Shown: positions 1 through 8,337, numbered from the stretch's first letter. The stretch is DNA of 11,059 nt from Lactobacillaceae bacterium UBA639 (GCA_002299975.1 DBOT01000055.1:6058-17116); one strand, 5' to 3'. Numbers and translations: made by a program. Notes: generated by a model not told the origin, from the letters alone.

Positions 1-876
1 CGTAATAAGCGTAAAACGATTCTGGTGATGTTTGGCTTCTTCCTGCTAGTAGCACTGATCGGGGCGGCAATCGGCTACCTCTTCGCCCGCTCCGCAGTCT
101 CAGGGATCATCATTGCTGGGATAATTGCTGTCATCTACATGGCGGTCATGATTGGCCAGTCGACGGATGTGGTGATGAACATGAACAATGCCCGTGAGAT
201 CCATTCGGCCAGTGAGGCCCCGGAACTCTGGCACGTGGTCGAGGACATGGCGATGGTGGCGCAGGTTCCAATGCCCCGGGTCTTCATTATCGATGACCCT
301 AGTCCTAACGCCTTTGCGACCGGGAATGATCCCCAACACGCCGCGGTGGCTGCCACCACGGGCCTTCTCCAGATCATGAATCGAGAGGAGCTTGAGGGCG
401 TGATGGGCCACGAGATGAGTCACGTGCGCAACTACGACATCCGCTTGCAGACGATCGCCTTGGCCCTATCGGCGGCCATCTCCGTCCTGGTAAACTTTGC
501 CGGGAACTTCTGGTGGTTTGGTGGCCGGAGTAGTGATAGTGACGATGATGATGCCAGTGGTGTTTTGGCCATTTTCGGTTCCATCCTGTTGATCATCCTG
601 GCACCATTGGCGGCGACGATCGCCCAGATGGCTCTATCGCGGAACCGGGAGTACCTGGCGGATGCCGGATCGGTGGAACTGACCCGGAACCCCCATGGAT
701 TAATCTCAGCTTTAGAGAAGCTCAAGGGTGCCCAGCCGATGAGGGCGGCGGATCCGAATAGTTCAGCCCTGTATATCAGTGATCCAGAGCGCAATGCCAA
801 GCACCGGCGTTTTGCCCACCTGTTTGATACGCACCCGCCGCTGGATGACCGAATCAAGCGACTTGAAGAAATGTAA
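1..876 (+). CDS. htpX: HtpX-family membrane zinc metalloprotease (5' end missing)
   Basis: This is a membrane-bound M48 metalloprotease that degrades damaged membrane proteins, with its active site on the cytoplasmic side. The reading frame is open from base 1 (R-N-K-R-K-T-I-L, the usual HtpX beginning), so only about 7 residues appear to lie upstream. The GTG/ATG at 25/28 is internal, not the start. In the 291 visible residues, hydrophobic segments lie near 7-29, 34-53, 149-173 and 187-209. The zinc motif HEMSH is at residues 137-141 (bases 409-423), and the third ligand Glu is residue 217 in SRNREYLAD (base 649). An acidic, Asp-rich loop separates segments 3 and 4. The C-terminus ([15 protein letters not shown]) is typical and complete. 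In many Firmicutes lemA precedes htpX, but that region is outside the window. A hairpin follows the stop by 2 bases. Family assignment is firm. Confidence 0.95.
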   Translation, partial: RNKRKTILVMFGFFLLVALIGAAIGYLFARSAVSGIIIAGIIAVIYMAVMIGQSTDVVMNMNNAREIHSASEAPELWHVVEDMAMVAQVPMPRVFIIDDPSPNAFATGNDPQHAAVAATTGLLQIMNREELEGVMGHEMSHVRNYDIRLQTIALALSAAISVLVNFAGNFWWFGGRSSDSDDDDASGVLAIFGSILLIILAPLAATIAQMALSRNREYLADAGSVELTRNPHGLISALEKLKGAQPMRAADPNSSALYISDPERNAKHRRFAHLFDTHPPLDDRIKRLEEM

Positions 877-878
877 TG

Positions 879-919
879 AAAACGGACGCGACCGATTAAA
901 AAGCGATCGCGCCCGTTTT
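879..919 (+). terminator. Hairpin terminator after htpX
   Basis: The arms are 879-894 and 904-919, with a 9-base loop, and the right arm ends in TTTT. As plus-strand RNA the 16-position stem has two A-C mismatches (A886/C912 and C892/A906). Read from the minus strand the same positions become G-U pairs, giving an unbroken stem flanked by TTTT, so it may also work in that direction. The U-run is short, so efficiency is uncertain. Confidence 0.65.
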
Positions 920-975
920 AGTGTGTTTCAATTCGATAACACATCCGCCTTTTAATCGCCTTTGCCAGGTGAGGG

Positions 976-984
976 TGCTATAAT
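976..984 (+). promoter_or_regulatory. Extended -10 promoter for murF-cshA
   Basis: TATAAT at 979-984 is preceded by TG one base upstream (976-977), an extended -10. The hexamer 17 bases upstream (956-961, TCGCCT) is a poor -35, which an extended -10 commonly compensates. The start of transcription would be near 991, leaving a leader of about 37 bases before murF. Confidence 0.7.
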
Positions 985-1027
985 TAATTAGCTAGACGAA
1001 AGTATCAAAAGAAGAGGTAGCTTTTCC

Positions 1028-2416
1028 ATGAAAATGAAGTTAGCGGAAATTGCCAAGGCAATTAACGCGCAAAACAATATTGACCAATGGCAAGATGTTG
1101 AGTTGACCAGTGTGTCCTTTGACAGCCGTCACCTGGATCGCGGGGCACTCTTCGTTCCTCTGCAGGGGGCCCAGGACGGTCACCGCTTTGTGGCTAGTGC
1201 CTTTGCCAATGGTGCTGGTGCATCACTGTGGGCCAGTGATCACGAGATTGTGGACCATGACCACCCATTGCTGGTGGTTGACGATCCATTGAAGGCCCTT
1301 CAGCAGCTGAGTAAGTATTACCTGCACAAGATCAACCCGATGGTGGTTGCCGTCACGGGTAGTAACGGGAAGACGACTACTAAGGACATGATCGCTTCAA
1401 TCCTGAGTACCCAGCTGAATGTCACCAAGACCTATGCTAACTTCAACAACGAGATTGGTGTTCCGGTTACCCTGCTCAACATGGAGGCCAATACGGAGGC
1501 TGTTGTCGTTGAGATGGGGATGGACCGCTTTGGTCAGTTGGACTTCCTAAGCAAGTTGGCATCACCAGATATTGCGGTCATCACGATGATTGGTGAGGCC
1601 CACATTGAGTTCTTCGGTACCCGTGACCGGATTGCTGATGCCAAGATGGAGATCACCAACGGCTTAAAGGAAGACGGCACCCTGGTTTATAACGGGGATG
1701 AACCGCTCTTGAATGAACGGGCCGCCAAGATCGACCAACGTCTGGTGCGGTTCGGCCGGCACCTTGACGATGACCTCTACGCAACGAGTGTGGAGGAAAA
1801 GCCACGTTCCCTGACCTTCACGGTTAACGAATGGCCAGACCTGCAGTTTACGATCCCGATGGTGGGTGAGTACAATGTTAACAACGCCCTGGCAGCCATG
1901 GCGGTTGGCCGTTTGCTCCACATCACGCCGGACCACATCAAGCAGGCCCTGGCTAATGTTGAGTTGACGGAAAACCGGGCAGAATGGGTGACTGGTGAAA
2001 ACGGCGAGCAGATTCTGAGCGATGTTTACAACTCCAACCCGACGGCGGCTAAGCAGGTCCTCAAGACGGTAGCCGAGATGCCAACTGAAGGTCGGCGGAT
2101 CGCCATCCTGGGTGACATGTTAGAGCTTGGGGAGGCTTCAGCCCGGCTGCACGCTAGTCTGGCGACGCAGATTGACCCTGCCAAGATTCAGGAAGTCTAC
2201 CTGGTTGGGAAGCAGATGGCAGCCTTAAAGGACCGGTTGCAAGAAGACGGCTATCCAGCAGCGGCCATCCACTATTACCAGGCTGACCAGCTGGACCAGT
2301 TGACTGCGGATCTGCAGGCAACCCTGACGGCAAGTGACCTGGTTCTGTTGAAGGCGAGTCATGGAATCCACCTTGAAAAAGTACTGGACGCAATTGAAAA
2401 AAAGCAAAATGATTAA
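1028..2416 (+). CDS. murF: UDP-N-acetylmuramoyl-tripeptide--D-alanyl-D-alanine ligase
   Basis: MurF is a cytoplasmic ATP-dependent ligase that adds D-Ala-D-Ala to UDP-MurNAc-tripeptide, completing the peptidoglycan pentapeptide precursor. The 462 residues match the usual Mur ligase length. The N-terminal UDP-substrate domain covers about 1-100. The central ATPase domain carries the P-loop GSNGKTTT (111-118), NFNNEIGVP (138-146), EMGM (162-165), and Lys206 in IADAKMEI, the expected carbamoylated lysine. The C-terminal domain carries NRAEW (316-320), DVYNSNPTA (332-340) and LGDMLELG (361-368). GAAGAGG at 1011-1017 lies 10 bases before the chosen ATG; the ATG at 1034 would be 16 bases away and is less likely. 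The gene has its own promoter and is followed by cshA after a 62-base gap, probably as a two-gene transcript. The nearby alr supplies the D-alanine its substrate is made from. Confidence 0.96.
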   Translation: MKMKLAEIAKAINAQNNIDQWQDVELTSVSFDSRHLDRGALFVPLQGAQDGHRFVASAFANGAGASLWASDHEIVDHDHPLLVVDDPLKALQQLSKYYLHKINPMVVAVTGSNGKTTTKDMIASILSTQLNVTKTYANFNNEIGVPVTLLNMEANTEAVVVEMGMDRFGQLDFLSKLASPDIAVITMIGEAHIEFFGTRDRIADAKMEITNGLKEDGTLVYNGDEPLLNERAAKIDQRLVRFGRHLDDDLYATSVEEKPRSLTFTVNEWPDLQFTIPMVGEYNVNNALAAMAVGRLLHITPDHIKQALANVELTENRAEWVTGENGEQILSDVYNSNPTAAKQVLKTVAEMPTEGRRIAILGDMLELGEASARLHASLATQIDPAKIQEVYLVGKQMAALKDRLQEDGYPAAAIHYYQADQLDQLTADLQATLTASDLVLLKASHGIHLEKVLDAIEKKQND

Positions 2417-2420
2417 TGGT

Positions 2421-2454
2421 GCGCGGGGCTGTGACATTGGTTGCAGCCCCTTGC
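2421..2454 (+). other. Hairpin in the murF-cshA gap
   Basis: GGGGCTG (2425-2431) pairs perfectly with CAGCCCC (2444-2450) around a 12-base loop. After one mismatch, 2421-2423 can pair with 2452-2454 (one G-U). No U-run follows, so it does not look like a terminator. It ends 11 bases before the cshA ribosome site. It may stabilise the 5' end of a processed cshA mRNA or modulate its translation; this is inference. Confidence 0.5.
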
Positions 2455-2465
2455 CCGTATCTTTT

Positions 2466-2471
2466 AGGAGG
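2466..2471 (+). promoter_or_regulatory. Ribosome binding site fixing the cshA TTG start
   Basis: A perfect AGGAGG lies 7 bases before TTG at 2479. The in-frame ATG at 2416 overlaps the murF stop and has no comparable site, so the Shine-Dalgarno sequence decides for the TTG. Confidence 0.88.
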
Positions 2472-2478
2472 AAATTTT

Positions 2479-3966
2479 TTGAAATTTAGCGAATTAGGCT
2501 TGTCAGAAAGTCTATTGAAAGCAATTAAGCGGAGCGGCTATGAAGAGGCCACGCCAATTCAGGAACAGACCATTCCAATGGTATTGGATGGTCAAGATGT
2601 GATCGGTCAAGCCCAGACGGGGACCGGGAAGACGGCCGCGTTTGGCCTGCCAATTATTGAACACGTCGACACCAAGGACCCGGATATCCAGGCCCTGGTG
2701 ATTTCACCAACCCGGGAATTAGCTATCCAAACCCAAGAGGAACTGTACCGGCTGGGTAAGGATAAGCATGTTCGGGTTCAGGTAGTCTATGGTGGGGCCG
2801 ATATCCGCCGGCAGATCAAGAGCCTGAAGCAACATCCACAGATCCTGGTGGGGACGCCAGGACGGCTTCGTGATCACCTGAACCGGCACACGGTCAAGCT
2901 AGGCAACATCAAGACTCTAGTGCTGGATGAGGCCGATGAGATGCTCAATATGGGCTTCCTCGATGACATTGAGGCCATTATCAACCAGACGCCAAAGGAC
3001 CGGCAGACGCTGCTCTTCTCCGCGACAATGCCACCGGAGATCAAGAAGATTGGTGTTCAGTTCATGACCGACCCGAAGATGGTGCGGATCAAGGCGAAGG
3101 AGCTGACGACGGACCTTGTTGATCAGTACTATGTTCGCGCTCGTGATTACGAGAAGTTTGATATCATGACCCGACTGATCGATGTTCAGGATCCTGAATT
3201 GACGATTGTCTTTGGCCGGACCAAGCGACGGGTCGATGAACTGTCCAAGGGGTTAGTTGCCCGGGGCTACAACGCGGCCGGCATTCATGGTGACCTGAGC
3301 CAAGACCAGCGGACTAAGATCATGCGGAAGTTCAAGAATGGTCAGTTGGATATCCTGGTTGCAACCGACGTGGCGGCTCGTGGATTGGATATCTCCGGGG
3401 TCACCCACGTTTACAACTACGATATTCCATCCGATCCCGACAGCTATGTTCACCGAATTGGTCGGACGGGCCGGGCCGGACACCACGGAATGTCACTGAC
3501 CTTCGTAACACCAAACGAGATGGACTACCTTCACGAGATTGAGAAGCTGACCCGGGTCCGGATGCTGCCACTGAAGCCACCAACGGCCGAGGAAGCCTTC
3601 CGTGGTCAAGTGGCCACGGCCTTCAACGACATTGATGAACTGATCGCTCAGGACACCACCGACCGTTACAAGGATGCTGCAGCTAAGCTCCTGGAGACCC
3701 ATGACGCCACCGACCTGGTAGCCGCTCTGCTTAACGATATGACCAAGGAAGCAGCCAGCGATGTTCCGGTTAAGATTACGCCAGAACGGCCGCTGCCACG
3801 GCGTAACCGTCATAACCATTCACGGGGCAACAATGGCCACTACCGGCGTCGTCACGAAGACCACGGCCGTCGAAACGGCTACCGTTCCCACCGGCGCAAT
3901 GATCACCATGGTAATAGTCACTCCAGTCGCCATTCATTTAATATCCGGCACCGGAAGGAAGACTAG
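2479..3966 (+). CDS. cshA: DEAD-box RNA helicase CshA
   Basis: This ATP-dependent RNA helicase unwinds RNA. In Firmicutes CshA works in cold adaptation, ribosome assembly and the RNA degradosome. The TTG start gives 495 residues beginning MKFSELGL, the family N-terminus. Motifs in order: Q motif with Gln28 (EATPIQ), motif I AQTGTGKT (45-52), PTREL (77-81), TPGR (126-129), DEAD within LDEADE (149-154), SAT (181-183), FGRTKRR (245-251), ATDVAARGLD (295-304), and HRIGRTGR (325-332). All catalytic residues are present. After the helicase core and a helical linker, residues 440-495 form a low-complexity basic tail with 15 Arg and 11 His in 56 residues, probably an RNA-binding or self-association region. 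The gene follows murF and ends at a terminator shared with dltD. No separate promoter is obvious, although the long gap and hairpin leave room for post-transcriptional control. Confidence 0.95.
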   Translation: MKFSELGLSESLLKAIKRSGYEEATPIQEQTIPMVLDGQDVIGQAQTGTGKTAAFGLPIIEHVDTKDPDIQALVISPTRELAIQTQEELYRLGKDKHVRVQVVYGGADIRRQIKSLKQHPQILVGTPGRLRDHLNRHTVKLGNIKTLVLDEADEMLNMGFLDDIEAIINQTPKDRQTLLFSATMPPEIKKIGVQFMTDPKMVRIKAKELTTDLVDQYYVRARDYEKFDIMTRLIDVQDPELTIVFGRTKRRVDELSKGLVARGYNAAGIHGDLSQDQRTKIMRKFKNGQLDILVATDVAARGLDISGVTHVYNYDIPSDPDSYVHRIGRTGRAGHHGMSLTFVTPNEMDYLHEIEKLTRVRMLPLKPPTAEEAFRGQVATAFNDIDELIAQDTTDRYKDAAAKLLETHDATDLVAALLNDMTKEAASDVPVKITPERPLPRRNRHNHSRGNNGHYRRRHEDHGRRNGYRSHRRNDHHGNSHSSRHSFNIRHRKED

Positions 3967-3974
3967 GGGTAAAC

Positions 3975-4019
3975 AAAAAATGCGAACCACGCGGAAAATC
4001 CGCTGGTTCGCATTTTTTT
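3975..4019. terminator. Bidirectional terminator between cshA and dltD
   Basis: The left arm is 3975-3995 and the right arm 3999-4019, with a 3-base loop. The stem reads ATGCGAACCA then GCGGA on the left, with a single bulged C at 3990. It has T7 on the right and A6 on the left, so it provides a U-run for transcripts from either side. It lies between the cshA stop (3966) and the dltD stop (4023) and fits termination of both convergent operons. Confidence 0.93.
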
Positions 4020-4022
4020 ATT

Positions 4023-5315
4023 TTAACGTAATTCTTGGTTCTTGAATTCTTGCAGGTTGTGAGCAGTTGGGTTTAAGTTAGCCCAGCGCTTGGTCAGGAA
4101 TTCGTCATTCATCCGGTAGTTTGGTTGCGGCTGTTTGGTAGAGATAAACTGATTGGTTGCCCGATCAAATTTAACCCAGCCGGCCCAACCGATGTGGATG
4201 GTATCTTCCATGAAGGCTGGCTTACTACCGTCATGGGAGAGGTCCAGAACGTGGGTGAAGCCTTGTTCACGCAGTTGGAACTTGATCTTTTCTACGGAAC
4301 GGTAGTACATGTTCATGTCCAACCCAGTGTACTTTTCCCACTTAGCGTTAACTGGTGGGATGACGAAGAGGACGTTTGAATTGGTATTCTTGAACTCGTT
4401 CAGGACGACTTGCAGGTCACCATATTCTGGTGAAGCCGTGTAGTTGAACTTCCGTTGAGAACCTGCCAACTTGTCCAGGTCTGGCTTGACCCGCTTGTCG
4501 TAGAAGGCGTTGCGGATGCTGAACTCGTTGTTGTTGGAGTCCCGCTTACCAACCCGTTCGGCTTGCTTGTACAGACGGTCGTAGTTGTACTTCTTTGGCA
4601 GCCGGTTGACGTTCGGCAGGATATGCTTCTCGTAGTTCTGGTTGATCTGCAGTTCGGAGAAGATAGAATCCTCATGGGCCAGGATGTTAACCCGGCTGTT
4701 GATGACGAAGCGGTCCCAGGAGCTGAGTGAATGGCCGGCCGCAATCTTCCGGGCCCCAGCACCGACTGTTCCGTCATCACCGATCAGGGCGATGAGCCGC
4801 TTAGCAACGTAACGATCGTATGGTGAACGCGGGTTAGCGTGCTGCAGCCAGGTCAGGTTAGCGTATGAACCGTTGTAGTACTTGAAGGCCGGTGCCTGAA
4901 CCCCCTGCTTGGTAAACCACTGTGGGGAGATGATGTAGACCGCTTTCTGGTCTGTCATCTGGTTCTCCATTGAATTGATGTTGAAGAACTGCGGTAGTGA
5001 TTGGGTACCGCGAGAACCAAAGAGAAACGGCGTGTAGTTGTGATAGCGAGCAGCCATGACGGACGGGTGATAGCGATCCATCCGGCGCAGCTCACTGGAG
5101 CCGAAGAAAGGCACAAAGTTAGCCTTCTTGTCGTTTAAGGCCTGTTTCTTCAGTGATTGGTTCTTGAAGATAACTGGACTCAGGGAAACAGCGGCCTGCT
5201 TTTCCGTCTGCAGCGAGTGGTTCTTCTTAATTGGCAAGGAGAACAGCAGCAGGACCAGGACAAAAGCAAGAATTACCGGGCCGAAGATCGACCACAGCCG
5301 CTTGCTGTTATGCAT
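4023..5315 (-). CDS. dltD: Teichoic acid D-alanylation protein DltD
   Basis: DltD is membrane-anchored with its main domain outside the membrane, and takes part in the last transfer of D-alanine onto lipoteichoic/wall teichoic acid. The protein has 430 residues. One N-terminal membrane anchor (about 7-28) follows a short basic N-terminus, and the rest is an SGNH-hydrolase-like domain. FGSSEL at 71-76 carries the expected nucleophile (Ser73 by comparison with the G-S-S-E motif), and DTIHIGWAGW at 371-380 carries the Asp371/His374 pair. The ATG overlaps the last 8 bases of dltC (5308-5315), and AAAGGAG (5323-5329 on this strand) lies 7 bases before it, inside dltC. Translation is therefore probably coupled. 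This is the last gene of the operon, and the shared hairpin lies just beyond its stop. The sequence is intact. Confidence 0.96.
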   Translation of the reverse strand: MHNSKRLWSIFGPVILAFVLVLLLFSLPIKKNHSLQTEKQAAVSLSPVIFKNQSLKKQALNDKKANFVPFFGSSELRRMDRYHPSVMAARYHNYTPFLFGSRGTQSLPQFFNINSMENQMTDQKAVYIISPQWFTKQGVQAPAFKYYNGSYANLTWLQHANPRSPYDRYVAKRLIALIGDDGTVGAGARKIAAGHSLSSWDRFVINSRVNILAHEDSIFSELQINQNYEKHILPNVNRLPKKYNYDRLYKQAERVGKRDSNNNEFSIRNAFYDKRVKPDLDKLAGSQRKFNYTASPEYGDLQVVLNEFKNTNSNVLFVIPPVNAKWEKYTGLDMNMYYRSVEKIKFQLREQGFTHVLDLSHDGSKPAFMEDTIHIGWAGWVKFDRATNQFISTKQPQPNYRMNDEFLTKRWANLNPTAHNLQEFKNQELR

Positions 5316-5547
5316 TTTGTAACTCCTTTACCCGTTGTTCGATTTTTTCGATAGTATTCCATTGGCTCCGGTCAAATTCGGAAACTGGAACTTGGATGTC
5401 AAAGGCATCTTGCAGACCCAAGAGCAGGCTAACCGTTGCCATGGAATCCAAAAGACCAGAAGCAAAGAGATCTTGACTAGCATCGCTGAAGTCAGATGCG
5501 TCACGGCCAGTTGCGTCAGCTAAAATGTTAATAATTTGTTCTTGCAT
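5308..5547 (-). CDS. dltC: D-alanyl carrier protein DltC
   Basis: DltC is a small acyl-carrier-like protein. Its phosphopantetheine arm holds D-alanine as a thioester after DltA loads it and presents it to DltB at the membrane. It has 79 residues, the normal length, with an acidic helical composition. The modified serine is Ser35 in GLLDSMATV (31-39). AGGAGG at 5556-5561 sits 8 bases before the ATG, the strongest ribosome site in the operon, which suits a carrier needed in excess. It starts 27 bases after the dltB stop and overlaps dltD by 8 bases. It must be activated by a phosphopantetheinyl transferase; acpS is encoded at the other end of this operon on the opposite strand. Assignment is firm from length, motif and context. 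Confidence 0.97.
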   Translation of the reverse strand: MQEQIINILADATGRDASDFSDASQDLFASGLLDSMATVSLLLGLQDAFDIQVPVSEFDRSQWNTIEKIEQRVKELQNA

Positions 5548-5574
5548 GATAAAATCCTCCTAAATCTTACTCAG

Positions 5575-6795
5575 CTATTTGCTCAACAGGTAGGTGTTTA
5601 AGAAACCGCTGAAAATCAAAAATGTGACCATTACAAAGTTAAAGGTGATGAAGATGGCAACGCCGGTCGTCAACTTGTTATGTGGCAAGTTTGGCAGGTG
5701 CTTACGTTTGTACCGCAGCCACCAGTCGTTGGTGACGAGGGCGAGGCCATGAATAATTCCGTATAGAATATAATACCAGGTAATTCCGTGCCAGAAGCCC
5801 ATCAGAGTCATGTTCAGCATGTAGGCTGTTGATGACAGGGCGTTCCGGTTCTTAAACCACCGCTTCTTGGTAGCCAGGAAAACGAACCGCATAAAGATGT
5901 AGTCCCGGAACCAGAAGGACAGGCTGATGTGCCACCGGTTCCAGAATTCCTTGATGTTCTTGGACTTGAACGGCTGCTTGAAGTTCATCGGTGACTTGAC
6001 ACCCATGAAGTAACTGATTGCGACAGCAAAGAGTGAGTAACCGGCAAAGTCGAAGAAGAGGTACAGACCGTAAGTGTACATGACCCCAACCATGCTCCAC
6101 GAAATCATGTGGGGCTGGAGGAGAGCCATCCGCTCAAAGTGCGGTAAGAAACGTTGACCAAAGAAGTAACCGATGACGAACTTGTATAAGAATCCCAGGA
6201 ATAAGTAGAAGATCCCTTTGTTCACCAGGGCCAGGTAGGCTTCCCGGCTCGGTACCTTCTGGTAGTCCTTGGAGAAACGCCGGTAACGATCGATTGGCCC
6301 GGACGTCAGGGTTGGCATGAAGAGCATAAAACGGATAAACTTCCATGCTGAGATGTCTTTAACCATCCCGTCACGAGTTTCGATGATGGTTCCGGCCGCC
6401 CGGAACGTCAGGTAACTGATCCCTAAGAAACCAAGCAGTGAGTTGTGACCAACCATTGCTGGAGTCAGCTTGACGATTACCAATGGAGCAATTGAGAGGG
6501 CCACCATCAGGTAAAAGACGCCTGACGCGTTATTTTTTTGCCGATAATGGTGGTAGTACATCACTAGACAGGTTTGCCAGATGACGTAGACAATCAGCGA
6601 GATTCCTTGCTGCCAGCTGTCACCGTCGAACATCAGAAAGATGAAGATGAAGCTGATCAGGGCCTCGTACCAGCTGAACCTTTTACCGAAATACAGGCCA
6701 ATGCCAAGGGGTAAGATGGCGAGTATCAGGTAGAAGAAGTACATCGGGGTCCCATAGGCACTGAAGTTAGGTAGGCTAGCAATCCAATTAATCAT
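5575..6795 (-). CDS. dltB: MBOAT-family D-alanyl transferase DltB
   Basis: DltB is a polytopic membrane O-acyltransferase of the MBOAT family that moves the D-alanyl group from DltC across the membrane for transfer to teichoic acid. It has 406 residues, strongly hydrophobic, with roughly a dozen membrane or re-entrant segments. The two conserved MBOAT histidines are visible: His289 in FWNRWHISLSFWFRDY and His336 in LMGFWHGITW, the latter the likely catalytic one. The funnel-region signature TLTSGPIDRYRRF lies at 162-174. The start ATG shares one base with the dltA stop (TAATG on this strand), and only a weak GAGG (6806-6809) precedes it by 10 bases. Translation therefore probably depends on coupling to dltA. 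The gene is intact. Confidence 0.96.
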   Translation of the reverse strand: MINWIASLPNFSAYGTPMYFFYLILAILPLGIGLYFGKRFSWYEALISFIFIFLMFDGDSWQQGISLIVYVIWQTCLVMYYHHYRQKNNASGVFYLMVALSIAPLVIVKLTPAMVGHNSLLGFLGISYLTFRAAGTIIETRDGMVKDISAWKFIRFMLFMPTLTSGPIDRYRRFSKDYQKVPSREAYLALVNKGIFYLFLGFLYKFVIGYFFGQRFLPHFERMALLQPHMISWSMVGVMYTYGLYLFFDFAGYSLFAVAISYFMGVKSPMNFKQPFKSKNIKEFWNRWHISLSFWFRDYIFMRFVFLATKKRWFKNRNALSSTAYMLNMTLMGFWHGITWYYILYGIIHGLALVTNDWWLRYKRKHLPNLPHNKLTTGVAIFITFNFVMVTFLIFSGFLNTYLLSK

Positions 6796-8327
6796 TACTT
6801 GTTAGCCTCGCTAATCAGCTGTTTGACGGCAATCTTACCATTTGCCGACATTGGGAAGCTTTCCCGGTAGATGAACTGGGTTGGCATCATGTATGGCATG
6901 ATCAACCCGTCGAGGCTCTCCCGGATGGCCTTGGTCAGGGCTGCCGGATCATCAGGTTGTTCCTTTGGGATGACGTCGGCGATCAGGTGGGTGACCTTAC
7001 CGTCCTTATTGTACTTTGGTACGGCAACTGCCTGCTTGATCAGCGGACTCTTTTCCAGGCTGGCGCGGACTTCGTCTAGTTCCACCCGGAAACCGTGGAG
7101 CTTGATCTGGAAGTCCATCCGGCCCTTGTGGTGGAGCAGACCATCGGTGTCGAGAATTCCAGCATCCCCGGTCCGGTAGGCCTTTTGACCGTTGAGTTCG
7201 AAGAAGGCCTTGGCCGTCTTCTCTGGATTGTTCATGTATCCCTGGGCGACACTGTCACCACTGATGATGATCTCACCCTGTTTACCGGGTTCCGTAATCT
7301 CCTGGTCGCCATTCCAGATAGAAAGTTTGATCCCCGGTTTGGCATACCCAACTGGCAGCCGGTCATTGTTGGCGACAATTTCCGGGGTGATTTCAACACC
7401 TGAGATGGCCACCGTAGCTTCGGTTGGGCCATAGGTGTTGAAGATCTTGGCATGTGGGAAACGCTGCTGCAGGTTCTTCGCGGTCTTGACGGTCAGTTCC
7501 TCACCACAGAACAGGAAGAACTTTAATCCCGGCATCTGCTTCTCACTGAAGGCTGGACTGAGCATCAGCATGTCCGCAAACGATGGGGTCCCGACGAAGA
7601 CATTGAGGTCTAAGTGCGGCAGGGCGGTGAAAAGCTTACCGAAGTTTTCCACCACGTCATGTGGGATGGCCTTGATGGTGCTGCCACTCAGCAGGGCTGG
7701 CCACCAGTACATATTTGATAGGTCAAACGAGTATGGGGGCTGTCCCAGGTAGTTGACGTTAGCTGGCAGCTTGAAGTCGTCACCGAGCATCCAGTCGATA
7801 AAAGTCCGCAGGTTGTCATGGCTAACCTCGACCCCTTTTGGCGAACCGGTTGTCCCGGACGTAAACAGGATGTAAGCCAGTTCGTCGCCGCTAACCATTT
7901 GATCAGCAGCCGGTGTGAAGTCCTGCTTGTCTTTCAAAATGTCCATCAGCTGGTCCTTGGTGATAACGGTCGCGTCAGTCGAAACCTTATCGCTTGGGAA
8001 GTCATCGATAGCGATGATCATTCCTGGCTGGGCCGTGTCCAGGATTGATTGGATCCGGGGCAGGGCAGAGTCAGTTGAAACCGGGATGTAAGGGTGGCCG
8101 GTCTTCAGCGCAGCTAAGAAGCTGACGATCATCTCAACTTGGTGATCACCAAAGACCAGGATCGGTGTTTGCTTGGCAAGGTCCTGCTTAGCTAACCATG
8201 CGGCCAAGGTATTGGCACTGTTGGCCAGCTCACCGTAAGTGGTGGTTGTCCCCATCTCATCATAGGCGATGCGTGCGGCGTTTTGTTGTGCGCACTCATC
8301 GAACGATGTCACAATATTTTTGGTCAT
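6795..8327 (-). CDS. dltA: D-alanine--D-alanyl carrier protein ligase DltA
   Basis: DltA is a cytoplasmic adenylating enzyme. It activates D-alanine with ATP to D-alanyl-AMP and transfers it to the phosphopantetheine arm of DltC. With the start chosen here it has 510 residues (MTKNIVTSF), close to the family norm. Core motifs: FTSGTTGSPKG (155-165), Cys274 in LFCGEEL near the substrate pocket, NTYGPTEAT (297-305), YRTGD (384-388), and Lys498 in ANGKIAVK near the C-terminus, the usual adenylation-domain lysine. GGAGG (8333-8337) sits 5 bases before this ATG. An ATG 12 bases upstream (8339) overlaps that Shine-Dalgarno sequence and the tandem stop of dltX and is unlikely to be used. The gene is the second of the operon and overlaps dltB by one base. 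Its D-alanine comes from Alr, encoded about 0.8 kb away on the other strand. Confidence 0.97.
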   Translation of the reverse strand: MTKNIVTSFDECAQQNAARIAYDEMGTTTTYGELANSANTLAAWLAKQDLAKQTPILVFGDHQVEMIVSFLAALKTGHPYIPVSTDSALPRIQSILDTAQPGMIIAIDDFPSDKVSTDATVITKDQLMDILKDKQDFTPAADQMVSGDELAYILFTSGTTGSPKGVEVSHDNLRTFIDWMLGDDFKLPANVNYLGQPPYSFDLSNMYWWPALLSGSTIKAIPHDVVENFGKLFTALPHLDLNVFVGTPSFADMLMLSPAFSEKQMPGLKFFLFCGEELTVKTAKNLQQRFPHAKIFNTYGPTEATVAISGVEITPEIVANNDRLPVGYAKPGIKLSIWNGDQEITEPGKQGEIIISGDSVAQGYMNNPEKTAKAFFELNGQKAYRTGDAGILDTDGLLHHKGRMDFQIKLHGFRVELDEVRASLEKSPLIKQAVAVPKYNKDGKVTHLIADVIPKEQPDDPAALTKAIRESLDGLIMPYMMPTQFIYRESFPMSANGKIAVKQLISEANK

Positions 8328-8332
8328 AGTTT

Positions 8333-8337
8333 CCTCC
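8333..8337 (-). promoter_or_regulatory. Ribosome binding site fixing the dltA start
   Basis: GGAGG on the minus strand is 5 bases before ATG 8325-8327. The upstream in-frame ATG (8337-8339) runs directly into it, so that ATG has no ribosome site of its own. Confidence 0.75.

Noticed and set aside
432..857. A 141-residue open frame antisense to htpX
   Set aside because: It lies wholly opposite a clear protease gene, has no ribosome site that I can see, and its composition is what a shadow of a GC-rich gene gives.
1007..1025. AAAAG/CTTTT hairpin with the murF ribosome site in its loop
   Set aside because: The stem is only 5 bp and mostly A-U in an A/T-rich leader, so it is probably chance and too weak to matter.
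2416..2478. Extended N-terminus for CshA from the ATG overlapping the murF stop
   Set aside because: The extra 21 residues do not resemble the family, and there is no good ribosome site. AGGAGG 7 bases before TTG 2479 and the family N-terminus MKFSELGL decide for the later start.
7095..7403. Long plus-strand open frames opposite dltA
   Set aside because: They are shadows of dltA: no recognisable motif, promoter or ribosome site.
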